From contig NC_079514.1 in the NCBI RefSeq assembly GCF_000801105.2, forward strand, positions 248,001-312,000: a DNA stretch of 64,000 nucleotides, in the 5' to 3' direction. The notes beneath the pieces were generated by a model. It did not search any database, was not told where the DNA came from, and saw only the letters and a list, made by a program, of their open reading frames with translations. Positions 23,392-35,987 of this stretch are shown here, piece by piece; position 1 is the first letter of the stretch; every line of letters starts with the position of its first letter. A program made the position numbers and the translations under genes. Source of the DNA: Raphanus sativus (lineage: Eukaryota > Streptophyta > Magnoliopsida > Brassicales > Brassicaceae).

Positions 23392-26300
23392 TCACGACGG
23401 AAACGCAAAGAGCCGATCAGAGATCTTTGTGCGGCAGATTGGGCATTCAGAGCAAGCGAGGGAACAGGATTTACATACTGTAATATGAAGGAATCATCTT
23501 CTTTACTTAGAAACTTTTTATTTATTTTTTTAAGAGAGGAGGTTCCATGGAGATGACTTACAGCAGAAATGGCGGCAAGGGAGTAGAATTGCTGCCGTGG
23601 GAGACTCGAAACACACTTTACAAATGTGAGAGTTTGCGTCTCCATTCGCTTGAGACCTCATCTCCTTCTCTTTCATTTCTTGCATTCGTGCCTGTCTCAT
23701 TGTTACAAAAAAAACCTTGTTAAATATATGTGACGGAAATACTTTTTCACAGGTAAACAATTGTATAAAGCCTATCTCGTTCGATTTACCTTGAGACGAG
23801 CAACAAGAGGTTCCTCTTTTGGTGTCTCTTCGGTTTTAGCTACCACTACTTCAGGTTGTCTCGGTGCACTCGAGACTTGTCTCTCTTTCAGAATCATGTT
23901 GCTTTGATTCTTCTCTACTTCCCTTGCTGGGTCACTGGCAGTTCCATTGACTACAGATGATGCACCACTGTCTTTCTTCAACTTGGCAACAAGTACCCAC
24001 ATGTTTGCCAAATCATTTTCTAGGGCTTCCTCTCTTCTCTTTGCTTCTTCTGCCTTTTTCCTGTATTCTTCTTCTATGAAATCTTTCTCTGCCAGTGCTG
24101 ACTCAAGCACCGCCTCTCGCTGTTTCCTTGCTTTCAACTCCATTTTCAGATCTTCCAGGTCGAGACTCCTTGAGTGAAACTCATCTCCACTTGACCTACC
24201 TGAAGAGAGCCTTCCCTTTCTTCCTGACCTTGCCCCGTCGTTATACTTGTGATTATTAACGCCGTTCATGGGGTTACGCGTCTGAGCCAAGTCTCTTGCA
24301 GCTCCTAATTCTTTCTCGAGCTTTGTGTTTTGTAGTGAAAGTTTTGTTACTTCACTAGCCAGACTTTTCAGCTCAACAGCAGCAGCAGAGGCTAGTTCCT
24401 TAGCGTATGAAGCTTCTTCAGCTAGTTTTTGATTTTGTACTCGTAAACCACTGTTCTCTTCCACGATCTGAACATGTTCCAGCTTCAATTTCTCGTTCTT
24501 AATCTCCTAAAATAGAAGACATAAACGTCCATGTAAGAACAAGAGACAAAGTTAATGTAACTATAAACAGAAGATCAAATTTCCAATAGATGTATTGTCT
24601 ACGTTAAGTGATATTTATCACGCAGGTATTTACTGACATGCTTAGGAGAGAATGTATGTTTGTAGATTTACCTGCGACTGTATTTTCCTTTTTAGTTCAT
24701 CTGCATACTCTCCAGATACCGTGTTACCGGAACAAGATGGAGCTGATTTCTCACTAGATACTGCTTTCAAACGTTGCTCAAGAAGGTTCACCTTTTCATG
24801 TAGTTCTTTGTTCTCGGTGCACTACATTGTTGGGAAAAGTGTGGTAAGAGGCAATTTTCACAGAACAATGTTGAAAGGATGAATGAGATGATAGTAAGCA
24901 AGAAGAACAGAGTAAAAAAGATGAGAACAATGCACAACTTTAAATGAGAAAAAATTGCTACCAACCTTCTTCTGTAGTTGTTCTTGAAGAATGCAATTAT
25001 CTGCTGATTTGATCTGTGGAGGTAGAACAAAGTTAAACATATGGTTACTTTAAGGAGCCTTTTGATTTGGCTTTTAGAGTAACTAAGGCGCTATTTTCAG
25101 TAAAAGAAGAAATCTTCACCTCTAGCTCAAAGCTCTTCTCATTGCACTGGGTCATTAAACTCATAACTTTCTGAAAACAACAAAAGAACATAATATCTTA
25201 GCTGAAACGGTTCAAAGTCATTTTCACGCAGTAAAGGGATGTGGAGTTTGTATACCTGTTGCATCTCAACCAGTGATGCGTTGGCAATCGATGCTTCACC
25301 ATTCTCAATTATTAGCTGTTCTAAAGCCCTCATTTGTCCTTGCTTTTCTTGAATCTCGCGTTCAAGATCTTGTATCTGTATGAATAATTTAGCAGGTTAG
25401 TTACTTAAGCAAGGTAAAATAGACTTCAGGTAGACAGTCGAATGCTATTTTAAAAAAATCACAAAAAAAATTATCTTTCAAACGTGTTTTCTGTGGCAGT
25501 ACACAAATATCTAAAGTAACTTTACCTGAGTTTGTGAGTGTTCCGGATCATTTGCGGACTGGTCCACCAAACGCTTTAGAGTGCTCATACTGAAAGCTAT
25601 TTCACCAGCAAGCATCTTAACTTGTTCAACCAGAAGGTCAATTTCATCTGGCGTCATGACACCCTATATGTACCCATTATCCCCCAACTATTAGATTCCA
25701 TTTCTGACAATCAGTACAAGCTTTGGGGTAGTCTACTCACTTGCGTAAATTCTGCACCAGGCGAGTTCTCGCCATTCAACTTGCTGGAAGATCTACGGTG
25801 GTTAAAACCTAAAGAACCATCTGATACAAGAGCCAGGGTAGAAGATGGAGATCCCAAGTTATCATTATCCACGAGCAGAGAAGCGAATTTCTGAAAAGCA
25901 AAGAAAGAATAGAATGATTCATTGTGTGTTTGAAATAGCTTCTGAGATAAGGCAGTAACATGCAGCAGTAGAGTAAAAAAAAGTTAGAACGATAAGTTAC
26001 TTGACCAGAAAAGATGCCTTCCTAAACAAAATATATACTTATTCAGAATAAATAAACAACAACAACTATTTCCAAAACTTATTCAATTGGCCCACCATAT
26101 CATGGATAAAAGCACTTGAACTATATACCACTCTTAATTGGCAAGGATTTATCATTTTGGACATATCATTGGTTTTGATAAGACAACTTACCTCATCGTT
26201 TCCCGCCGAGAGACTGCGCTGGTGAGTGGGTACGTCACCCAAATATCCAGTTCTAGAATTCTTGGTAGATACGAGTATGAGCTTGGTAAGCTTTTGAATT

Positions 26301-29300
26301 CGGCTCATAAGAGCTGCTTTGGCTTCTTCTTCTTCCTCCAATCTTGATTGCATTTTCACTTGGCCTTCTTCCAACTGTTATAATATATAGATAGGTAGTT
26401 CAGTCACTGCCTTTGGAACACAGCAAAATGTATTCAGGATAGAAAATGGTCTGCGGAAGTCAGAACCTGTTGCTTTAAACTCATTAACTCTTCGTGACTG
26501 ACACCAACAAGTATACCTCTTCTCAGCTGATCAAGTTCTAGTTTGAGAACTGAGATCTCTCTTTGATATTTCTTAATTAGCGACTTCTCATCTATAATCT
26601 GCTTTTAGGACATTAAAAATCATATTATTAAGCAGAAGTTCAAGCTTTTACCCTTGAGTAGAGCAAGGTACTTTATTGTAAAAATGCTAAGAACCTGATT
26701 GCGTGAAGCATAGATTTCTATGCTCTTTGCTCTGCTGGCGAATTTCAATGTATTATGAGTTTCCTCATTACTGCTTGACGCGGGAGTAATTGTACATATG
26801 AGCTAAAAAGGGAAAACAAAATACTGAATTAGTTTCTTTGTTGTTTTGGTGGATTAGCGTGACTGCACTGCTTAGTGCGTACCATAGATATATAGAAATG
26901 AAAATTCTCCGAAAGTCAACCATGGAAAACAATATAGTGAAAGACAGTATAGCCTTACCGAAACATGCCCATGGCCACTTAACGATGATTGCAGAAGACG
27001 AGTTAGCTTAGAGTCGCGATATGGAATGTGAGTTGCCTTACCCTCACTAAGTTTTCCAATGACCTTCATAAATAAAATCACAAGAATAATTAAAGTAAAA
27101 CGCCGTTCCATCGCAAAGGTTTAAGTGACTAAAGATGCTACCAAAAAAATACAAAAAAAAAGACAGCATACTACTTCTCAGAAAGTCAAGCATCAAGAAA
27201 CACTAGCACAGTAGATCATGAAAAACAGAAATGTACTGAAAATCCTAAGTGTATTCCCAGCAACTGTAAGTTCTGTTGTGATTCTTTAATGACACTAATG
27301 GGATGTAGAAGCTAATTAAGTTGTTCTTATTTAGCAAGTCCAGCATTATGCAGTAATAATGCTTTTGATTGGAATGACATCATTGCATATTAAGAAATAG
27401 ATGATAAATGGAAGTACACCCAAATTAAGAAAAGAAACGTACAGTTCCAAGAGTTAGAAGACTCTTGTTGATATATGAACCTTCCTTCCTCCTCAATCCA
27501 GTTGTTTCAGTTTTGGAACTCTCGGATCCAGCCAAGTCAATCAAATTCTAGAAGATAAAGATATACAGTTAGAGCCCCTCTTCAAAAATGAATGATCTAT
27601 AAACGAAGAAGCGCTTACGAGTTGAGAAAAAATAACTCCATCATATTCATCTCCAGTAGCACTACTTTCAATCATCTGCCAACATATACAAATTAGACTT
27701 AAAGCATGTAATAAAGACACTTGTAAGAGCAAGCAAACATCGTGCATAGACACTGAGAAGAGCAATAAGTTACACTATGAAAAGTTTGGAGCTTGAAGAC
27801 ATACCAGTGTAAATAAAGTGTGACTTCTGCTGCTCATCAAATTGAAATTATTTGAACCAACGTGGCGATGTTCTGTCATTAAAACAACAGCAACACTAAG
27901 GAGACGCAGAAGGGACAGAGTTCAGAACATCAAGACATGTGGACAAATTTTCTAATTACCTTCTCCAGCTGCAATGAAGGATAGTACGTGACCAGGAGAC
28001 ATAACAACTTCTTCCTTGATACCCTCAACATAAGTACCCTAGAAAGTACACTCTTTACTTACAAAATAATTCTTATAACAGGAAGGATGTAATGTGTGAA
28101 TCATTATTTAAGGCAAATTCGTTCTAAATTATTCTATTTAGACCATAATGTTATAAAATTGCACGTGTGTGTGAGAGAGAGATGGAGAAAACTAAGCATT
28201 CTATCATGGTTAAGAAAGCAAACCTGGGAATCCTCTCTCACTCGTAAATTTTGGCCTGTTGGATCCAGTAAATCATTTATCACCTGATACAAAGACAATA
28301 ATCAGATAAAACCGTAGACAGACGAAAGCAAAAAGGTGATGAGTCACCACGCAAAATTTTAATATATATTTTAATCAGCTTAATTTTCCAGTGATAAAGT
28401 ATAAGAGCAGGAAAACAAATCCCAACCCTTTTTTTTTTGTCACGAAACAACAAACAAATCCCAACCTAAAAGTTTAATTTTCAGGGCTTATCGAGTTATA
28501 TATCAAAGAAAGAAAGAAATCTCCACTAACCTCATTGTAGATTTCAAGGTATGAAACACGGAGCAGGAATTCCCTTCCAGGAGTCTGAGATGTAATGACG
28601 GAGGCAATTAGGGAACATGCATTCGTAAGGAGAAAAAGAAATGAAAACCACTTACATCCTGGATGATACTGAACACGTCTTTAATTGCAAGCGGTATGAT
28701 TCCAGGAGATTCTTGATCACCCTATGCATATAGCAAAGCAATGGCAAAACAAAAAGAATATCAGATTTAATTCCACTTGGTTGGACAGAAATTTGCAATC
28801 CAACTGCTGAGGCAGGTACTAGCACGGCCAATCCTAATGAAGCCCTTAAAATTCCATTTCATATGAGTAATTCCAATTCATGGAATCATGAGCTATAATT
28901 TATGTCTTTGTATACTGAAGGAGAATCAAGTAACGAACTTACATGCATGGTATGGGTCTTTCCACTGCTTGTAACACCATATGCAAAAACAGTTCCTGTG
29001 AAATGCCAAAAGCTGAGTCAGAAGATTTGGAGCAAGCAATACTAACTTTTAGACCAAGTGGGTCAAAGCAGAAATAATGTTGCATACCGTTAACACCTTC
29101 CATGGCAGCCTTGACAACTGGTCTTGCGGCTACGTCATAAACGTCCATCGTATTTGCTTGTGGTCCAAATACTTTATCTGACATCCACAAATTTGGAGAA
29201 AACAAATATTCAGTCATCAATGTAATGGAAAAACTCTCGTCTAAAATCGACAAAATGGGAAGAATATTCACTCAACTCTATCAATAATCAATTAGTGGAA

Positions 29301-29865
29301 TATGATCTTCCACACAAAAAAAAAGAAAGAAGAAAGTAGGAAGGCAAAATTTACCGAAAGCGTAAGCAGTGAGAGGATTGTACTCGTGCCTGACCATAGT
29401 ATCGCCATCAGGGTACCAAGCAACTTCATCTCCTCTTTGATACTCTCTATCACTGCAAATTTACATCAAATTTCAGAATCCCAATAATTCCAACTTCAAT
29501 AGATCTGGTATTAGGGAGATCAGATCAGATCTAGTATGTATATATAGATACCTCAAAGGTCGAAAACGAACGGTGACGGAAATACTATCCCGCTCAGAGC
29601 TGATAGTCTCCTCCACAGGCTCCCCGAGGAGCTCCTCTGACGGGTAAGGGACAGAGGAGGATCCAGTTCCGAAGCTTTCGGAGCCGATTGGACCATAGTC
29701 GGAGAAGGTGCGAGTGGGAGTCATAGATCGGGAGCCGATTCCGGCAGAAGAACGGGGAATGAGATGAGAAGAAGAAGTTGAAGTTGAAGCAGAAGAAGAG
29801 GGACTTGCTGGTCTGTTGTTAGAGAAGGGAGAGCTGCTCCTTGTTCGTGATGAGGATGTTGCCAT
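23392..29865 (-). CDS. KIN7D: Kinesin-7 with C-terminal RING finger (At4g39050-like)
   Basis: Microtubule motor. Twenty-four exons all join in phase with GT-AG borders to 1053 residues, the expected length. From the 5' end: 29552-29865, 29355-29452, 29088-29177, 28943-28995, 28656-28721, 28531-28584, 28224-28283, 27960-28038, 27805-27872, 27619-27675, 27443-27547, 26959-27063, 26695-26802, 26467-26598, 26192-26374, 25741-25890, 25526-25663, 25256-25375, 25120-25170, 24966-25013, 24672-24821, 23790-24506, 23562-23691 and 23392-23477. A Ser-rich N-terminus precedes the motor domain (about 95-430) with P-loop GVTSSGKT (174-181), SSRSH switch I and DLAGSE (317-322). Long coiled coils follow. Residues about 1006-1042 form a C3HC4 RING ([23 protein letters not shown]). 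It matches Arabidopsis At4g39050 better than its paralogue At2g21380. Confidence 0.96.
28413..28466 (-). mobile_element. Micro-retroposon stub in KIN7 intron 6
   Basis: A perfect 15-bp direct repeat aaacaaatcccaacc (28413-28427, 28452-28466) flanks a 24-nt insert, c + T10 + gtcacgaaacaac. Read on the minus strand the insert ends in GTGAC + poly(A). Confidence 0.65.
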
Positions 29866-32388
29866 CCACTGACCTACAAACTCCCTGGGGTGGGGAAGGT
29901 CAACTCCGGCGACTCGGTCCCGGAATCGGTGAGAAGAATCAATTCAATCTGAAGGAAGGGAAGGGAAGGGAAGGGAAGGGAAAGGAAGAATGTGTCAGTG
30001 GGAGCTCACATGGCTGGAGACATAATTAATCATTCTAACCTTCTCTCTCCTTCTCCTTCTTTCGTAGAGAGATAATGTGAGAGAATATAAGAGAGAGAGA
30101 GAGAGAGATTGTTTCGTCTTCTTTAAGCAAGTCGGTGCAGAGAGAGAGAGTAAAGAAGAAGATGGAATTGAGGAGATAGAGAGAGATCTCTTTCTCTCTT
30201 CTCCTTTCTGGGTGAATAAACGAGGAGGAGGTTGAAATTTCAGATTTTGAATTTTTTCTTTCTCTCTCTCTCTGTGCCTTTCCCAAATATACGATTTTTG
30301 TTTATTTAATTAATTGTGGTCGTTGAAAATAATTCAGGGGGAGGAGAACGACAAAACACACATTTGGGGAAGACAAAATTGAATAATTTTATTACTGTGA
30401 GTTGACGTGACATATTGAAGACCACCGTGTGACTGACCGACCAAGACTAGTGAAAAGAGCGCGCGCAGTTAGCAATGTTTTCAAAACTACTAGTTCAAGC
30501 CACGAGACGAGCGGGAGTAACAATTGGCTTCACCATATACAGTACTCTTCCCCCTTTTTACCCTTTTATTTCTGCATATGATTTGAGCAACGCCTTAAAT
30601 AATCATTTTTAAAAAATCGCAGTTGCTATAGGAAAAATAAGTATTTGATTGTACAAAATAAGAAAAATAAGTTAATTGTTTAAAGAGTAATTGCATCATA
30701 TATACACAGAATAAATATTAATTAGCTATGTGGTATATGTACTGTTTTTATTTTAAATATACCTGTCATACCCTTAAGTCTATATGCGTCCCTCTCTCCC
30801 CTCTCTCACCAACGCCATAAACGACGAAATCTAGATCACATTCCTCTTCTAGCTCTGCTTCTTCTCCCGTTTCTTTCCAATAAAATTATAAAACTGAATG
30901 TATTTTCTTCTCCTAAAATAGTATAAGTGAGAAATTATTCTTAAGGAAAACAAAAACATGAATAATAGTTATTTCTTTTTTATCAGAAACTCTTAGTTGT
31001 CAAGAGGGATTGTAATTACAAGTAGTACAACCAAACTAAAAATCACTTCTCTTTACTCTTTTTTTGTTCTCTCCTTTTCCTCAGATTCATCTCCTTTACA
31101 ATCGTTCTATTAATATAGAAGCCAAATCACAGTGTCCGGCTTTGAAAGAGAGTAAGTTATATGCCGTAAGCTTTTTTTCTTTCCTAAGATTTGTCATTTC
31201 GGTGTTTGGATGGAGATCTTCCAGCATCGGTGACTGTTATTACAGAGGTCTGCGACTCACCTTTTCCCTTCGGAACCTGAGCGACGTGACGGAACAGATG
31301 CGACTCAGTATTGTTGGTGGCCTTTCTCTCTATATCGGTGGAGACTCTGGTCTGGCGGTACCCTATGAGCGCTCCGGCGTTCTGGTGGCTCGTCGGCGTT
31401 GGTTGTCACTGTTAGAGGGTGATGTCGACGCCGTCAGACTCTGCTGTTAGTCATGGGGGTGTTAGGGTTTGTCCCGATTGATGTGAGATCTTAGTTTTTC
31501 GATGGCGGCTTTTCGGATTGATGATCGACGGATTGATGAGGTGAGAGACGTGTAGAGGACAATGCAGTAACTTCTCACTCTTTCATTTAACCGGATACCT
31601 AATTAAAAAGTTTTTTGACTGGATTCCTAATTATCTTTTGTTTCTTGTATTTCCACCTAAATGACTCTTGTTTAAATCAACAAATCGACTTTTATTTATG
31701 TTTACTTTAAATCTTGTATAAATAAAAATAGTAAAAGCTAATTGTCCTTTCAAATGACATTTATGTAACTACAAAGAAAAACTATATTATCCGTAGCGTA
31801 GGAACATGCAAAAACTTGAAAAATGCGACACAATCATACACTAAGACTGATCTGCCTTCACCCGGATACATTGCATTGTAAACTACGTAACAACCATTTT
31901 CTGTATATTTTATTTCTTAGAACCACACACACAAAAAATAAATAAACTATAGGAGCTTGGACCAGAGATGAGAGTGAACGGAGACGCGAGAATCATTGGA
32001 CGGTGAGGAAAAAGGAGGATTAGATTTTGAACGCACATGTGATCGCTGCTCCTTTCGTCTGTTCTGGTGAAAGCTTTACACGTAGACACTAACACACCAA
32101 TCAAACCAACTAAGACAGATCACCATTGTAAATATTAATCAATTAACTCCAAAAAAAAAAAATCTTTTAGCATCTAACGCTAATTGACATACCAACAACA
32201 AACATCATTAAACAAGATACATAACGTTTAGCCACTGTGATCTTTAAAACAATCTGTTTCGTTTCATTTATTTTAGTAATGAAATAAAAATCGAGCTAGT
32301 CTAGTCTCTTTCGGTCGAGTATTCATTATTTCATTCACATAATGCTTAAGCGGTGCATGTGGAATCTTGTGTCTTCCTTAGATGATAA
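29866..32388. other. KIN7 upstream region and spacer with a GC-rich island
   Basis: 29866-30290 is the KIN7 leader/promoter with GA repeats. From about 31200 to 31560 the composition rises sharply in GC over an open frame of 128 codons (31064-31450, plus) that resembles no family I know and has weak start context. No target-site duplication, poly(A) tail or inverted termini could be paired with it. 31600-32388 is AT-rich. No gene is asserted. Confidence 0.5.
29952..29985. repeat. (GGGAA)n pentanucleotide repeat, KIN7 leader
   Basis: About six GGAAG-type units about 90 bp upstream of the KIN7 ATG. A similar short run sits in intron 1 of the BBX19 gene near 56832-56856. Confidence 0.9.
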
Positions 32389-33160
32389 CTAGATTTTGAC
32401 CCGCGCTTCGAAAGCGCGGGTATTATTTTTTAATTTTATGAAATATATTATTTGTTTGTAGATATTGAATGTATTTATCTTAGTGAAATTTTTTTTATAA
32501 TAAATTTGACACATAGATTGTGTATGGTAAACTGTGTGCTTCTCTGGCTTTGTTTTATTCCATTTTCAATCAACATATTTATTTGACTTGTTGTTAAAAT
32601 AAATGATTTTAGAACGCAACTGTACAATACTTTTACATTGATATTTTGTTTAAACAATGTGACTTATTACTATATTAATTAAATATTTACATTGTAATTA
32701 AAACTAAATTTTGACTTGCACGCCCGTGTGGATGTATATTTCAAAAATATATTGCTATTTATTTTTTATGTCAATATCAAAGCTGGATAAAAATTCAAAT
32801 CCGAAGAACCGAACCGATCACGATCCGAAAGAGTAATACCAAACCCGAACCAAAATTGATTAAATATCCAAATTATTCAAAATTTTGATATTTAGACAAC
32901 TGAAACCATAACCAATTCGAACCAAAGTATTTTAAATATCAAAATGTATCCGAAAAATATTTATACACTTATATATATTAGTTATTTTTAGTTTTAATGT
33001 ATATTAAAAACACCCATAACATATATGATATTTTTAGGTTGGTTTAAATATTTAAAAATATATAAAATAGTCAAATATAAATATCTAATATAGTGAAGGT
33101 ACACTCAAAACACCAAAAATGGGTTATCTGAACCAGAAGTGAACCCGCAAAGATATGAAT

Positions 33161-33400
33161 ATAATTCGAACTTAAATTTAGAAATATCTGAATGGGGCTG
33201 AAATCTTTGATCTCAGAAATCCAAAACCCAAGCAGATCTGAAACGAACCCGAATAGATACATGAACGCCCAACCCTAGTCATAATTCGAACTTAAATTTA
33301 GAAATATATGAATGGGGCTGAAATCTTTGACCCTGGAAACCCGAAACTCAAACATATCCTAAACGAACCAGAATGGATACTTGAACGCCCAATCCTAGTC
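33161..33400. repeat. 120-bp tandem duplication inside the Helitron
   Basis: Two units start ataattcgaacttaaattta at 33161 and 33281 and end ccctagtc / tcctagtc. They differ at roughly a dozen positions. The preceding 33.8-kb-type sequence (ccgaacc/aaccgaacc-rich, 32785-33160) recurs, diverged, at about 62250-62830. Confidence 0.9.
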
Positions 33401-33441
33401 ACTATTATGTATCATATATATGTCAACATATAATTAATTGT

Positions 33442-33515
33442 ATTGGTCCATCATATAAATAATAGAATAGCCCTTCGACGTCAGAAAAAAAAAATTGGTC
33501 CATCATATAAATAAT
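33442..33515 (+). mobile_element. Micro-retroposon stub inside the Helitron
   Basis: A perfect 22-bp direct repeat beginning attggtccatc (33442-33463 and 33494-33515) flanks a 30-nt insert that ends cgacgtcag + A9. This is the longest duplication of the set. Confidence 0.75.
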
Positions 33516-34865
33516 CATATAAGTAATAGTATTTTATATGTACAATCTTATAAATAATCATATATATTATATTCTTACAGTTTAATGTGAAATATAAAAT
33601 CATAATTTAAATTGGTATATAAAATTAATCTTTCTGTTGTATATTTCTTATATATATATATTGAAAACATTTTTTAATAATGGTTATTGGAATATATTTT
33701 AGTAAAAATAAATTTTTGAATATGTGCATATTTTAAATCAATTTTTGATATAAATCAACTTTAAATTATTATTTTGATTTGAAATATGTATATAAAATTT
33801 AAATTTTATTTTATGATTATTTTAGACAAAACAATGTTTTTAGGTAATTAGATTAGTCCATTTTGTATATTTTTAAACTGATATAATGGATTTCAAACTT
33901 TTATTAATAACATAAGCCATTATTTTCTTCTTCTTGACATAATTTTATCCATGTTTCAAAGTTTCAATTTTTTGCATTAGTTTTCTATGAATTATTATTA
34001 ATTTTATCATATATTTTTTTGAAACTTGAACTCTTGAAATTTTTATATTTGACTAAGCTAAATAAAGTAATAATACTGTTTTTAAAAATTGTTTTATATA
34101 ATATACTATTTATATTTCAGTTTATGTTTTTATTTTCACCATAAAAAATTATAAATAAAAAGAATTGTAAATATAGTGACAGAATTGTAAATAAAAAAAA
34201 AATAGAAAAAAGGTTGTTTAATTTCTTATAAAAACAATGGCTAAATGTTTAAATGAAAAGAAGTATTAAATATGTTATTCATGTTTCTAAGCAATTCTCA
34301 TTTATTATTAATTTATTGAAAATACAATGGCTAAATGTGTAAATAAAAAAAAGTACACATCTCTACTATCCATGTTGCCAAACATATCTCATTTATTCTA
34401 CTATCATTGTTTCCAAACATCTCCAATTTGTACTTCAACTTTAATAATATAGATAGTTACTATTATTAAAAACTCTTAATTATCACCGTAAGATCAATTA
34501 ATAATTGGAAGTTGTCATGGTCTCTTGTGAACACGTAAATTAGGATAGTAGTTATCATGAATCGAATTGGATAGAGTATTTGTAAATGAAAATGACATGG
34601 AGATTTGTAAAAAATGTATTGAATTGAATACAGAAATGCGATAAATACAGAGTGCCTGCTTGTGAAAGCGTAAGTAGTTGTCATAAGATCTCTCACTCAC
34701 CCTTTTTTGAGCTTCATTGCACAGCTGGTTCACGTGGATGCTTTTCCATTCTCACGTGCCATGTGGTGTGGTCTTTAAATTCCCTTGATATATATGTCGT
34801 AAAGGAAAAGCAAACAAATCACTTGGTGGTTGTTAGTAAAAGCAAGAAGGAAAGAAAAACTGGTG

Positions 34866-35872
34866 ACAAACAAGAGAGAGATTCTAGATCTCCGACGTTC
34901 GGCCGGCGCATGAGCGTCCGTGCCGACGCTGGAGTCCCTTTTCGTTCTATTGGTTTGTTCTCTTTGGATCCCTCTTCATAGAGCTGACAGCGGAGGCCTT
35001 GTCTGAGCTCTGGTTCCGTCTCCATCTCTGTCGGTGGCTTCGGGTATGGAGCAACGACGCGTCCGTCGGAAGGTTTCAGTGGAGAGGGAGCGGTCAGTTT
35101 CGTCAAGCAGTGTGTTCTCCGGGTGGTGGAGGCTTCTTCAGATCCACAAACGCCGGTTCAAGCTTCCGGGAAGAAGATCTCCCTCAGATCTGTTTTCGCC
35201 GGCTTTGGTCTTCGGAGTGCGGAGGCTACTACAGATCCGCGCTGCCGCTCAGGAACCTGGGTCTTTTGGGTTAGGTTCGTTCTGTCGGTTTTAGTTTGGT
35301 GAGTTTGCGGTTAGGCGGAAGGAGTCACTCCGGTAGACGAGAAATCTCCGGTAAGATGACGAATCCGTGGAAAAGGTGTTGGCTTCTGGGAGTGCGTGTC
35401 AAGGGTTTCAAGTGTTACAAAGTCGATGAAGATATCGAGGTTTCGATTGATCTAATCGGCGTGATGACAGCACGGTGAAGAGATGTAATGGTTTCGGGTG
35501 GAGGCTCCGGCGTTTTTCCGAGCTCCGACGAACGGGTGTTGTGTAAGTGTTGATTCCGGCGACGGTGAGACTGAAGCGGTCGAGTTGAGGAGATGAAGAC
35601 GGGTGTCGCGTTCTTGGTGCAGATCTCCCCACGTGGTGAGCCACCTCCTCGATGTGCTTCCTGGTCTGGGTCGGGCGGGTTTCAAGGTTGGGCCGTGGGC
35701 CCGTTTTTAGATTCTCTTTGAGCTGCTAGGGCTTTGGGCTTGTTGCCCTTTTCTTAGTGTAGCCCGTTGGCTTTTGGGTTTTGTAGCGGTTTTTAGTGTA
35801 ACTGGGTTTCGGCCGTTTGTTTGAGCTTGGCCCGTTTATTTAATATAATCTATTGACGGCAAAAAAAAAAAA
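34866..35872 (+). mobile_element. 1-kb GC-rich retroposon with poly(A) tail
   Basis: The direct repeat aaaaactggtg (34855-34865 and 35873-35883) flanks about 1.0 kb of sequence much richer in GC than its surroundings. It ends taatctattgacggc followed by about 17 A. Several short frames exist but none resembles a known protein. The 3' end and tail suggest a non-autonomous LINE-type or Sadhu-like non-coding retroposon. A retrocopied transcript is the alternative. Confidence 0.75.
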
Positions 35873-35987
35873 AAAAACTGGTGTTAAGTAGAAATTACTT
35901 AGGGTAAAGAAAGATAATACCTCCTTATATAGTTATATACATATTTTAAATCGTTACATTCTCTGGTTTGTCAAAGTTTCTGCTGAC

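Larger units (their letters stand above)
32389..34453 (-). mobile_element. Non-autonomous Helitron, 2065 bp, both ends defined
   Basis: On the minus strand it starts TCTATATTATTAAAGTTGAA after a host A (34454). It ends with a hairpin of perfect 9-bp stem (CCCGCGCTT/AAGCGCGGG, 32400-32420), then TCAAAATCTAG followed by host T (32388). These are the canonical Helitron features: TC start, hairpin, CTAG end, A|T target and no duplication. Start and end closely match the Helitron at 40746-42101. No Rep/helicase coding is present. A decayed second tail (ctaaattttgacttg at 32704 onward) suggests a nested or composite origin. Confidence 0.85.

Noticed and set aside
25622..25894. Plus-strand open frame of 90 codons
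   Set aside because: It lies opposite KIN7 exons 16 and 17, and the minus-strand reading is family-conserved.
28437..28467. Possible CRISPR-like or short tandem array in KIN7 introns
   Set aside because: There are only two repeats and one spacer with a T run, in a eukaryotic intron.
34999..35478. Several plus-strand frames of 60-91 codons
   Set aside because: They lie in different frames within the GC-rich retroposon, with no protein-family features. High GC lowers stop frequency by itself.
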